64,000 nt of DNA from Pseudomonas marginalis (GTDB taxonomy: Bacteria; Pseudomonadota; Gammaproteobacteria; Pseudomonadales; Pseudomonadaceae). Location: NCBI RefSeq assembly GCF_001645105.1, contig NZ_LKEG01000052.1, forward strand, positions 62,001 through 126,000. The letters are read 5' to 3'. This document shows, piece after piece, positions 17,887-24,735 of the stretch. The position numbers and the translations under genes are program-made. The notes under the pieces are model-generated. The model made no database searches. It saw only the letters and a list, made by a program, of their open reading frames with translations, and had not been told where the DNA came from. Numbering within the stretch: position 1 is the first letter of the stretch; the number at the start of each line of letters is the position of its first letter.

Positions 17887-19324
17887 ATTCGCCTCCTGCG
17901 GCCTGGCGCGAGGGCAGGCTGCGGAAGGCGGCCAAGGCGCGTTCGCGGGATTTTTTCAGGTCGACAATCGGGCGCGGGTAGTCCGCCACGCCGAACAAAC
18001 CACCGGCGGCGTCGGGGTTGTGTACTTCCTTTTTGTTCAGCGCGGCCAATTCCGGCAGCCAGTGCTTGATGAACACGCCGTCACTGTCGAACTTTTCCGA
18101 TTGGCTCAACGGGCTGAAAATCCGGAAGTACGGCGCCGAGTCGGTGCCGGTGGACGAACTCCACTGCCAACCACCGTTATTGGCCGCCAGGTCGCCGTCG
18201 ATCAGGTGGCGCATAAAGAAGCGCTCGCCCTCGCGCCAGTCGATCAGCAGGTTCTTGGTCAGGAACATCGCCACCACCATGCGCAGGCGGTTGTGCATCC
18301 AGCCGGTTTCCAGCAGTTGGCGCATGGCGGCGTCGATAATCGGCAGGCCGGTGCGCGCTTCCTGCCAGGCCGCGAGGTCTTTGGGCGCATTGCGCCAGGC
18401 CACGGCTTCGGTTTCGGGGCGGAACGCGCGGTGGCGCGAGACCCGTGGGTAGCCCACCAGAATGTGCTTGTAGAACTCTCGCCAGAGCAATTCGTTGATC
18501 CAGGTAATGGCGCCCATGTCGCCGCTTTCGAACTCGCCGCCGTTGGTTTGCAGCGCGGCGTGCAGGCACTGGCGCGGCGAAACCACACCCGCCGCGAGGT
18601 ACGCCGAGAGCTGGCTGGTGCCGGGCTTGGCGGGGAAGTCGCGCTCGTCCTTGTAGTAGCTGATTTGCTGGTCGGCAAAGGCATCGAGACGCCGACGTGC
18701 TTCGTCCTCTCCCGCCGGCCATAAGGCTCGCAGCGCTTGGCTGGGGGGCTCGAAACCTTCGACGGTTGTCGGTACCGGATCGCTTTTCAGCGTGAGCGCG
18801 GCCTGAGCCTTTGGCGCTGCGACGATGTGTGGCAGGGCGCTGTGCAAGCGGGTGTAGCAGACCTTGCGAAACTGGCTGAACACCTGGAAATAAGTACCGG
18901 TCTTGGTCAGCACGCTGCCGGGCTGGAAGAACAGTTGGTCCAGGTAGCTGTGGAAGCTGACACCTTGCGCTTCCAATGCCTTGGACACGGCCGCGTCGCG
19001 ACGGCTTTCGTGGATGCCGTATTCCTCGTTGACGTGCACCGACTCAACCGACAGTTCCTGGCACAGCTGGCTCAGTACGCCGGGCGCCTGGTCCCAGGTG
19101 GCTGCGGTGCGGATCAGCAGGGGAATGTTCAGCTCGCCCAGGGTGGCGCTCAGTGCGTGCAGGTTGCGCAGCCAGAAATCCACTTTGCACGGCGCATCGT
19201 CGTGGGCCAGCCACTGCTCGGGCGTGATCAGGTAAACAGCCGCGATCGGGCCCCGCTGGCTCGCGGCGGCCAGGGCGGTGTTGTCGTGTAGGCGCAGGTC
19301 GGTGCGCAGCCAGATCAGATGCAT
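17879..19324 (-). CDS. phrB: Deoxyribodipyrimidine photolyase
   Basis: Class I CPD photolyase that splits UV-induced pyrimidine dimers using blue light, FADH- and an antenna chromophore. The N-terminal Rossmann domain starts HLIWLRTDLRLHDN. The FAD domain shows TSQLSAYLAAGVVSPRQ, WINELLWREFYKHI, and the signature TGWMHNRLRMVVAMFLTKN with NGGWQWSSSTGTDSAPYFR. The length of 481 aa is normal. Its start codon directly follows the stop of the MerR-family regulator, so repair and regulator are on one message. Confidence 0.96.
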   Translation of the reverse strand: MHLIWLRTDLRLHDNTALAAASQRGPIAAVYLITPEQWLAHDDAPCKVDFWLRNLHALSATLGELNIPLLIRTAATWDQAPGVLSQLCQELSVESVHVNEEYGIHESRRDAAVSKALEAQGVSFHSYLDQLFFQPGSVLTKTGTYFQVFSQFRKVCYTRLHSALPHIVAAPKAQAALTLKSDPVPTTVEGFEPPSQALRALWPAGEDEARRRLDAFADQQISYYKDERDFPAKPGTSQLSAYLAAGVVSPRQCLHAALQTNGGEFESGDMGAITWINELLWREFYKHILVGYPRVSRHRAFRPETEAVAWRNAPKDLAAWQEARTGLPIIDAAMRQLLETGWMHNRLRMVVAMFLTKNLLIDWREGERFFMRHLIDGDLAANNGGWQWSSSTGTDSAPYFRIFSPLSQSEKFDSDGVFIKHWLPELAALNKKEVHNPDAAGGLFGVADYPRPIVDLKKSRERALAAFRSLPSRQAAGGEYE

Positions 19325-20254
19325 TTAAACAAGTCCACGCTGGATCAGTAGCTGGTGGGCCGCCAATGGCTCTTCGGCGACGAGCAACTCAGGGATGTCA
19401 TGGGTTAATACGGCCATCTCGGCCTGGTGGATGCATACCGTTGGTCCGACGATCAACTTTGGGCAACTGATGCCGCTCAGAAGTTTTGCGAATGCCGACA
19501 AATGGAGCGCCTTGCTTGAATACAGCAGCACGGCGCGCGGTTGCAGATGTTCCACCGCCAGGGCCAGTTCACCCGGGGGCAGCGGCCAGTCGAAGACTTC
19601 TACCGGGCAGTCGGCACTGCTTGCCAGCCAGGCGCTGAGCCACAGATGCGGCTCCAGCGGCAGGTCGGATTGATTCACCAGCAGCAATGGCGCGCCGTGC
19701 AACTGGCGGTTGTTGTGGTAGATACGCGCACCGAATTTGCTGCGCAGCCAGGACATGAAGAACACCCGCTCCATCTGCGCGCCGAATTGACCCTGCCAAC
19801 GCTGTTCCAGCTCTTGCAGCAGTGGCATCAGCAGTTGCTCGCACAAGGTGCGTGGCGGGTACAGCGCCATGGCCTGGTTGAACGCATCATCGACGCGGCG
19901 TTCGGCCAATTCGCTGATGGCGTGCACCAGTGTCTGGCGCAGGGTGTGCCATTCGTTTTCCACCGTATCGGGGACGGTCAGGGCCGAGTCGATCAGGCCT
20001 TTGACCTGGCTGACCGGTACGCCGCGATTGAGCCAGGTGAGAATGGTGTGGATACGTTGGACATGCTCGGCGCTGAACAACCGATGGCCCTTGGGCGTGC
20101 GCTGCGGCACGATCAGGCCGTAGCGGCGTTCCCAGGCGCGCAGTGTCACCGCGTTGACGCCGGTCTGGCGCGCCACTTCGCGGATCGGCAGCCAGCCGTC
20201 TTGGAGGGCTTGGGCAATGTCTTCGCCGGGTTCGTCTAGCAGGGCAGCTTTCAT
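19325..20254 (-). CDS. MerR-family light-response regulator (LitR/PplR/CarH-like, class without B12 site)
   Basis: 309-residue regulator with an N-terminal MerR helix-turn-helix (residues 21-60, VARQTGVNAVTLRAWERRYG) joined to a helical and Rossmann-like domain as in LitR/CarH. The cobalamin DxHxxG motif expected in CarH is absent and the matching region reads LPLEPHLWL, so it looks like class II LitR, which does not carry B12. In P. putida such proteins (PplR) repress photolyase-cfa genes through TGTACA-N12-TGTACA type sites and respond to light with a LOV protein. Two such sites precede this operon. Confidence 0.87.
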   Translation of the reverse strand: MKAALLDEPGEDIAQALQDGWLPIREVARQTGVNAVTLRAWERRYGLIVPQRTPKGHRLFSAEHVQRIHTILTWLNRGVPVSQVKGLIDSALTVPDTVENEWHTLRQTLVHAISELAERRVDDAFNQAMALYPPRTLCEQLLMPLLQELEQRWQGQFGAQMERVFFMSWLRSKFGARIYHNNRQLHGAPLLLVNQSDLPLEPHLWLSAWLASSADCPVEVFDWPLPPGELALAVEHLQPRAVLLYSSKALHLSAFAKLLSGISCPKLIVGPTVCIHQAEMAVLTHDIPELLVAEEPLAAHQLLIQRGLV

Positions 20255-20257
20255 GGT

Positions 20258-21217
20258 CTAGATCGCATTTCGCAGGCTGAGGTTTTCCGGGTGCGGTTGC
20301 AGGTACGCCTGCTGCGCGATGTAGCGATCCGGGTGTTGGCGAAAGTGGTGTTTGAGCAGGGTCAACGGCACCACCAATGGCACGATGCCGTGACGGTATT
20401 GGCCGATGACGGTTTGCATTTCCTGCTTGTCGTCGGCGCTGATGGCCTGCTTGAGGTAGCCGCTGATGTGTTGCAGCACGTTGGTGTGGGTGCCACGGGT
20501 AGCGCACTTGGTCAGGCCGGTCATCAGGTCGCTGAAATAACAACTGGCCAATTCATCGAGGTTGGCGCCCTTGGTCATGCTGCCCAGCAGGTGGCCGAGG
20601 CTTTTGTAATGCGCGGGGCTGTGGGCCATCAACAAGTATTTATAGCGCGAATGAAAGGCCAGCAGGCGGTGACGGGTCAGGCCTTCGGCCAGCAATTGCT
20701 GCCAACTGGCATACACGAACACGCGGGTCAGGAAGTTTTCACGCAGCACGGGGTCATTCAGCCGGCCATCTTCTTCCACTGGCAGGTTAGGGTGGCGTGC
20801 ACAAAAGGCCTGGGCGTAGATGCCGCGTCCGCCGCCGTCGACCGGGGTGCCGTTTTCGCGGTACACCTTGACCCGCTCCAGGCCACAGGACGGCGACTTC
20901 TGCATAAAAATGTAGCCGCACAGGTCAGTGTGTTCCGCGGCCATCTGCTGGCCGTAATCATCCAAAGGCTGGGTGACGTTCAGCTCGCGGTTCACCGTGC
21001 CGACGGCTTGCGGGTGGGCGGGGTCGCCCACCAGGCGGATAGGTTCACGCGGGATGCCCAGGCCAATGGCGACTTCGGGGCACAACGGCACGAAGTCGAA
21101 ATAGTCGGCGAGGGTCTGGCTGCACAGCAGGGATTGTTTATGGCCACCGTTGAAACGCACGTTCTCGCCCAGCAGGCAGGCGCTGACGCCGATCTTCGGT
21201 TTGGTGGTGCTGGACAT
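20258..21217 (-). CDS. DUF523 and DUF1722 domain protein (YbgA-like)
   Basis: 319-residue fusion. DUF523 is about residues 5-150 (IGVSACLLGENVRFNGG, then MQKSPSCGLERVKVY with conserved cysteines). DUF1722/YbgA is about 190-310, ending in HPDRYIAQQAYLQPHPENLSLRN. The function is unknown, but the fusion is frequently encoded next to photolyase and MerR genes. The start was taken as the ATG at 21217 (MSSTTKPK) with an AGAGGATGG ribosome-binding region upstream, not the farther 21247. It is the first gene of the nine-gene operon, 3 bases before the regulator. Confidence 0.88.
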   Translation of the reverse strand: MSSTTKPKIGVSACLLGENVRFNGGHKQSLLCSQTLADYFDFVPLCPEVAIGLGIPREPIRLVGDPAHPQAVGTVNRELNVTQPLDDYGQQMAAEHTDLCGYIFMQKSPSCGLERVKVYRENGTPVDGGGRGIYAQAFCARHPNLPVEEDGRLNDPVLRENFLTRVFVYASWQQLLAEGLTRHRLLAFHSRYKYLLMAHSPAHYKSLGHLLGSMTKGANLDELASCYFSDLMTGLTKCATRGTHTNVLQHISGYLKQAISADDKQEMQTVIGQYRHGIVPLVVPLTLLKHHFRQHPDRYIAQQAYLQPHPENLSLRNAI

Positions 21218-21240
21218 AAACCCATCCTCTGCAAGATTCC

Positions 21241-21264
21241 TGTACAAGATTTAAATCTTGTACA
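21241..21264. promoter_or_regulatory. Operator 1: perfect TGTACA-N12-TGTACA palindrome
   Basis: A perfect 24-base palindrome (TGTACAAGATTT and its reverse complement) between the operon promoter and the DUF523 start. It fits the T(G/A)TACA-N12-TGTA(C/T)A consensus I recall for class II LitR regulators of P. putida. It lies about 11 bases downstream of the -10 box, over the transcription start region, so occupancy should repress. The lack of a T run argues against a terminator. Confidence 0.8.
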
Positions 21265-21274
21265 ACTAAATCTC

Positions 21275-21302
21275 ATCATAGGTTCGATGCTGTACAAGTC
21301 AA
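21275..21302 (-). promoter_or_regulatory. Sigma-70 promoter of the photolyase operon
   Basis: Minus-strand -35 TTGACT (complement at 21297-21302) and -10 TATGAT (complement at 21275-21280) with a 16-base spacer. The -35 box lies inside operator 2 and the start site runs into operator 1, which is a repression architecture. Confidence 0.7.
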
Positions 21303-21314
21303 ATTATTTGTACA
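21291..21314. promoter_or_regulatory. Operator 2: TGTACA-N12-TGTACA
   Basis: Second 24-base site, with both TGTACA half-sites exact and the same 12-base spacing as operator 1. The spacer AGTCAAATTATT is not palindromic. It covers the -35 box of the operon promoter. Confidence 0.8.
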
Positions 21315-21328
21315 AGTTTATGCGCAGG

Positions 21329-21544
21329 CTATTTCCAGCCGATTTTCCACGCGTCGACATCTTGCAGGGTTTGCCAGGGCAGGCGTTCGCTGCGGAGGGT
21401 CATGACGGCTTGCAGTTCGATTTCCAGCACGGTGCCTTCATCGTCGCGAAACAACTCTGTGACCAGAAAGTGTTTTTCTTTGTTTCGGGGGCGCGCTGCT
21501 GTCCACTTCGACAGCAGCAATTTTGCGGGATTGATACGGTTCAT
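21329..21544 (-). CDS. Trp-rich small protein, TIGR02450 family
   Basis: 71 residues opening MNRINPAKLLLSKWTA and ending DVDAWKIGWK, with four tryptophans; this matches the TIGR02450 Trp-rich family. Members are small cytoplasmic proteins of unknown function, often near photolyase-type genes. The start ATG at 21544 overlaps the stop of the upstream FAD oxidoreductase by 4 bases, so both are co-translated. The two operators of the next operon begin just downstream. Confidence 0.8.
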   Translation of the reverse strand: MNRINPAKLLLSKWTAARPRNKEKHFLVTELFRDDEGTVLEIELQAVMTLRSERLPWQTLQDVDAWKIGWK

Positions 21545-22527
21545 TGCAGGTGTTCGATCAAGCGTCGCGCGGCTTCCTGGCCGCTGAGCCATGCACCTTC
21601 CACGCGGCCCGACAGGCACCAGTCGCCACACACATACAGGCCCAGGTCGGCATCGGCCAGCACGCCGAACTCATGGCTGCTGGACGGTCGCGCATAGAGC
21701 CAGCGGTGCGCCAGGCTGAACGACGGCGCGGGCATGGCGCTGTGCAGCAGTTCGGCGAAGGCGCCGTGCAGGTGCTCAATCACCGCCTCCTTGGACAGGT
21801 CCAGATGGGCCTTGCTCCATGCGCTGGTGGCATGCAGCACCCAGGTATCAAGGGCGGTGTCGCGCCCCGGTTTGCTGCGGTTGCGCGCGAGCCAGTCGAG
21901 GGGGCTGTCTTGCACAAAGCAGCCTTCCATGGGCGTATCCAGGGGTTTATCGAACGCCAAGGCGATGGCCCAGGTCGGGTCCATCTTCACGCCAGCGGCG
22001 GCACTCGCCAGCTTGGGCGCGGCAGCCAGCAGGGCAGTGGCCTGGGGCGCCGGGGTGGCGATGATGACGTGGCTGAAGGGACCATGGTTTTCGCTGTCTG
22101 CATCCAGCAGGTTCCAGTGTTGTTTGCCCTGGAACACTTCGGTGATGCGGCACCCGAACTCCACCGGCAGGTCATCGAGCAGGGCGCGGGTGATTGCGCT
22201 CATGCGCGGCGTGCCGACCCAGCGGATCTGTTCATCGGGGGAGGGCGTGAGCTGGCCGGATTTGAAGTTATACAGCTGGGGCTTCCATTGCTCGGCCCAG
22301 CCATTGCTTTGCCAGCGCTGCACTTCGTTGACGAAGCGCCGGTCGCGGGCGGTGAAGTATTGCGCGCCCATGTCCAGGGAGCCGGCATCGCTGCGCTTGC
22401 TGGACATGCGGCCACCGCTGCCGCGGCTTTTATCGAAGAGTTGTACAACGTGCCCCGCGTCTCGTAACGCTCGGGCGGCGGAGAGACCGGCGATGCCGGT
22501 GCCGATGATCGCGATGGGAACAGTCAT
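21541..22527 (-). CDS. NAD(P)/FAD-dependent oxidoreductase (renalase-like)
   Basis: 328-residue flavoprotein with the N-terminal FAD motif IIGTGIAGLSAARALRDAGH and RGSGGRMSSKR, and the C-terminal LYVCGDWCLSGRVEGAWLSG that closes over FAD. It is similar to bacterial renalase-like amine oxidases. The substrate is unknown. It is transcribed away from the epimerase gene at 22737, with a LitR-type half-matching site in the 209-base gap between them, so it may belong to the light regulon. Confidence 0.85.
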   Translation of the reverse strand: MTVPIAIIGTGIAGLSAARALRDAGHVVQLFDKSRGSGGRMSSKRSDAGSLDMGAQYFTARDRRFVNEVQRWQSNGWAEQWKPQLYNFKSGQLTPSPDEQIRWVGTPRMSAITRALLDDLPVEFGCRITEVFQGKQHWNLLDADSENHGPFSHVIIATPAPQATALLAAAPKLASAAAGVKMDPTWAIALAFDKPLDTPMEGCFVQDSPLDWLARNRSKPGRDTALDTWVLHATSAWSKAHLDLSKEAVIEHLHGAFAELLHSAMPAPSFSLAHRWLYARPSSSHEFGVLADADLGLYVCGDWCLSGRVEGAWLSGQEAARRLIEHLQ

Positions 22528-22576
22528 GGGAGGCCTCGTTTTACCGTTGGGTACAGACTACGCCGACACCAATAGC

Positions 22577-22600
22577 TGTACAATATTGTTTTTTGGTATA
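22577..22600. promoter_or_regulatory. Degenerate LitR-type operator in divergent intergenic region
   Basis: TGTACA, a 12-base spacer, then GGTATA (five of six matches to TGTAYA). It is placed between the divergent FAD oxidoreductase and TIGR01777 epimerase genes, so it could act on either promoter. It is weaker than the two sites at 21.2-21.3 kb. Confidence 0.5.
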
Positions 22601-22736
22601 AGTTTTGGCTTACCTGTTCTTACGGCGTGACCTATGGTTAAAGCAGAGGCTTAATCCAACGTCATGCCCGTTCAAATGATCCCTGCTTATAAAATAGACC
22701 AGTGATGGGCGGCGAACGTTACATGAGGAAGATCCC

Positions 22737-23636
22737 ATGCACATTTTGCTGACCGGCGGTACTGGCCTGATCGGCCGTCAACTCTGCAAGCACTGGCTTG
22801 CCCACGGCCATCGCTTGACGGTGTGGAGTCGTCATCCGGACCAGGTCGCCAAACTGTGCGGCGAGCAGGTGTCGGGTGTTGCCAGCCTGCAAGAGGTTAT
22901 CGGCCCGGTCGACGCGGTCATTAATCTTGCGGGCGCGCCCATCGCCGACCGCCCATGGACCCATAAACGCAAGGCGCTGTTGTGGAGCAGCCGTATCAGC
23001 CTCACGGAAACCTTGCTGGCTTGGCTTGAAACCCTCGCGGAAAAACCCGCGGTGTTGATCTCCGGTTCCGCGGTGGGCTGGTACGGCGACGGCGGCGAGC
23101 GCGAGTTGACCGAAGCCAGCGGGCCGGTACAGGACGATTTTCCCAGCCAGCTGTGCATCGCCTGGGAAGAAACCGCCCAGCGCGCCGAAGCCCTGGGGAT
23201 CCGCGTAGTGCTGGTGCGTACCGGCTTGGTGCTGGCGGCAGAGGGCGGCTTTTTGTCGCGGCTGTTGCTGCCGTTCAAACTGGGGCTGGGCGGGCCTATC
23301 GGCAAGGGGCGGCAGTGGATGCCGTGGGTGCATATCAAGGATCAAATCGGCCTGATTGATTTTCTTCTGCACAAGCCTGACGCCAGCGGTCCTTATAATG
23401 CCTGCGCGCCACATCCGGTGCGCAATCGCGAGTTTGCGAAAAACCTGGGTCAGGTGCTGCACCGCCCGGTGTTCATGCCGATGCCGGCCTTTGCGTTGAA
23501 GGTAGGCCTGGGCGAGTTGTCCGGCCTGTTGCTGGGTGGGCAGAAGGCGGTGCCCGAACGGTTGCTGGCCGCCGGTTTCACTTTCCAGTTCACTGAGTTG
23601 CGTGCGGCCCTGGACGAATTGTCCAGCCGCCTCTAG
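22737..23636 (+). CDS. TIGR01777 family NAD-dependent epimerase (YfcH-like)
   Basis: 299-residue extended SDR protein of the YfcH/TIGR01777 family. The N-terminal NAD(P) motif is LTGGTGLIGRQL at residues 4-15, followed by VINLAGAPIADRPWTHKRK and the SGSAVGWYGDGG block. The true substrate is unknown. The RBS GAGGAAG lies 6 bases before the ATG. hemH follows after 14 bases on the same strand and is probably co-transcribed. Confidence 0.9.
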   Translation: MHILLTGGTGLIGRQLCKHWLAHGHRLTVWSRHPDQVAKLCGEQVSGVASLQEVIGPVDAVINLAGAPIADRPWTHKRKALLWSSRISLTETLLAWLETLAEKPAVLISGSAVGWYGDGGERELTEASGPVQDDFPSQLCIAWEETAQRAEALGIRVVLVRTGLVLAAEGGFLSRLLLPFKLGLGGPIGKGRQWMPWVHIKDQIGLIDFLLHKPDASGPYNACAPHPVRNREFAKNLGQVLHRPVFMPMPAFALKVGLGELSGLLLGGQKAVPERLLAAGFTFQFTELRAALDELSSRL

Positions 23637-23650
23637 AGATAGGATGTTGC

Positions 23651-24676
23651 ATGACGGATCACGCGTTGTTACTGGTCAACCTGGGCTCACCGGCGTCCAC
23701 TTCGGTGGCCGATGTGCGCAGCTACCTCAATCAGTTCCTGATGGACCCTTATGTGATCGACCTGCCGTGGCCGGTGCGGCGCTTGCTGGTGTCGCTGATC
23801 TTGATCAAGCGCCCCGAGCAGTCGGCGCACGCCTACGCCTCCATCTGGTGGGACGAGGGCTCGCCGTTGGTGGTGCTCAGTCGGCGCCTGCAGCAGCAGA
23901 TGACCGCGCAGTGGACCCAAGGCCCGGTGGAATTGGCGATGCGCTACGGCGAGCCGTCGATTGAAAGCGTACTGACCCGCCTCGCCACCCAGGGCATCCG
24001 TAAAGTCACCTTGGCGCCGCTGTACCCGCAATTTGCCGACAGCACCGTGACCACGGTGATCGAAGAAGCCAAGCGCGTGGTGCGCGACAAAAAGCTTGAT
24101 GTGCAGTTCTCGATCCTGCAACCGTTCTACGATCAACCGGAGTATCTCGACGCACTGGTCGCGAGCGCGCGGCCTTATGTTGAGCAGGATTACGACCACC
24201 TGCTGCTGAGTTTCCACGGCTTGCCTGAGCGCCACCTGACCAAGCTCGACCCTACCGGCCAGCATTGCTTCAAGGATGCCGACTGTTGCAAGAACGCGTC
24301 CGCCGAGGTGCTCAAGACGTGCTATCGCGCGCAGTGTTTCAGCGTCGCTCGCGACTTCGCCGAGCGCATGGGGCTGCCGGAAGGTAAATGGTCAGTGGCC
24401 TTCCAATCGCGGCTGGGCCGCGCCAAGTGGATCGAACCCTACACCGAAGCGCGCCTGGAGGCCTTGGCCCAGCAAGGCGTGAAAAAACTGCTGGTGATGT
24501 GCCCGGCGTTTGTCGCCGATTGCATCGAGACGCTGGAGGAGATTGGCGATCGCGGGCTGGAGCAGTTCCGCGAAGCGGGGGGCGAGGAGCTGGTGTTGGT
24601 GCCGTGCCTGAATGATGACCCGCAGTGGGCGAAGGCGCTCAATACGCTGTGCGAACGTGCACCGACGGCGCTGTAA
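23651..24676 (+). CDS. hemH: Ferrochelatase
   Basis: Inserts Fe2+ into protoporphyrin IX, the last step of heme synthesis. The catalytic His189 is in LSFHGLPERH and a C-terminal acidic metal-path segment is present (DCIETLEEIGDRGLEQF). The length is 341 aa. The central segment has five cysteines (206, 212, 213, 224, 229), consistent with an internal [2Fe-2S] site as in some bacterial ferrochelatases; this is inference. It follows the epimerase gene and ends at a REP hairpin shared with the convergent TonB receptor gene. Confidence 0.95.
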   Translation: MTDHALLLVNLGSPASTSVADVRSYLNQFLMDPYVIDLPWPVRRLLVSLILIKRPEQSAHAYASIWWDEGSPLVVLSRRLQQQMTAQWTQGPVELAMRYGEPSIESVLTRLATQGIRKVTLAPLYPQFADSTVTTVIEEAKRVVRDKKLDVQFSILQPFYDQPEYLDALVASARPYVEQDYDHLLLSFHGLPERHLTKLDPTGQHCFKDADCCKNASAEVLKTCYRAQCFSVARDFAERMGLPEGKWSVAFQSRLGRAKWIEPYTEARLEALAQQGVKKLLVMCPAFVADCIETLEEIGDRGLEQFREAGGEELVLVPCLNDDPQWAKALNTLCERAPTAL

Positions 24677-24699
24677 CCGAACCACGTGAAGATCGAAGC

Positions 24700-24723
24700 G
24701 TGGGAGGGGCTTGCCCCTCCCAC
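24700..24723. repeat. REP palindrome between hemH and TonB receptor
   Basis: 24-base hairpin with ten-plus-base arms (GTGGGAGGGGC and complement) placed between two convergent genes. It may end both transcripts, although it has no T run. Confidence 0.8.
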
Positions 24724-24735
24724 CTGTTGGTTGCG

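Noticed and set aside
21241..21264. 24-base palindrome as a transcription terminator
   Set aside because: AT-rich centre and no T run after it; position between promoter and first gene and exact half-sites fit an operator.
22436..22452. TTGTACAA in the FAD oxidoreductase gene as another LitR site
   Set aside because: Only one half-site is present; no second half-site at 12-base spacing.
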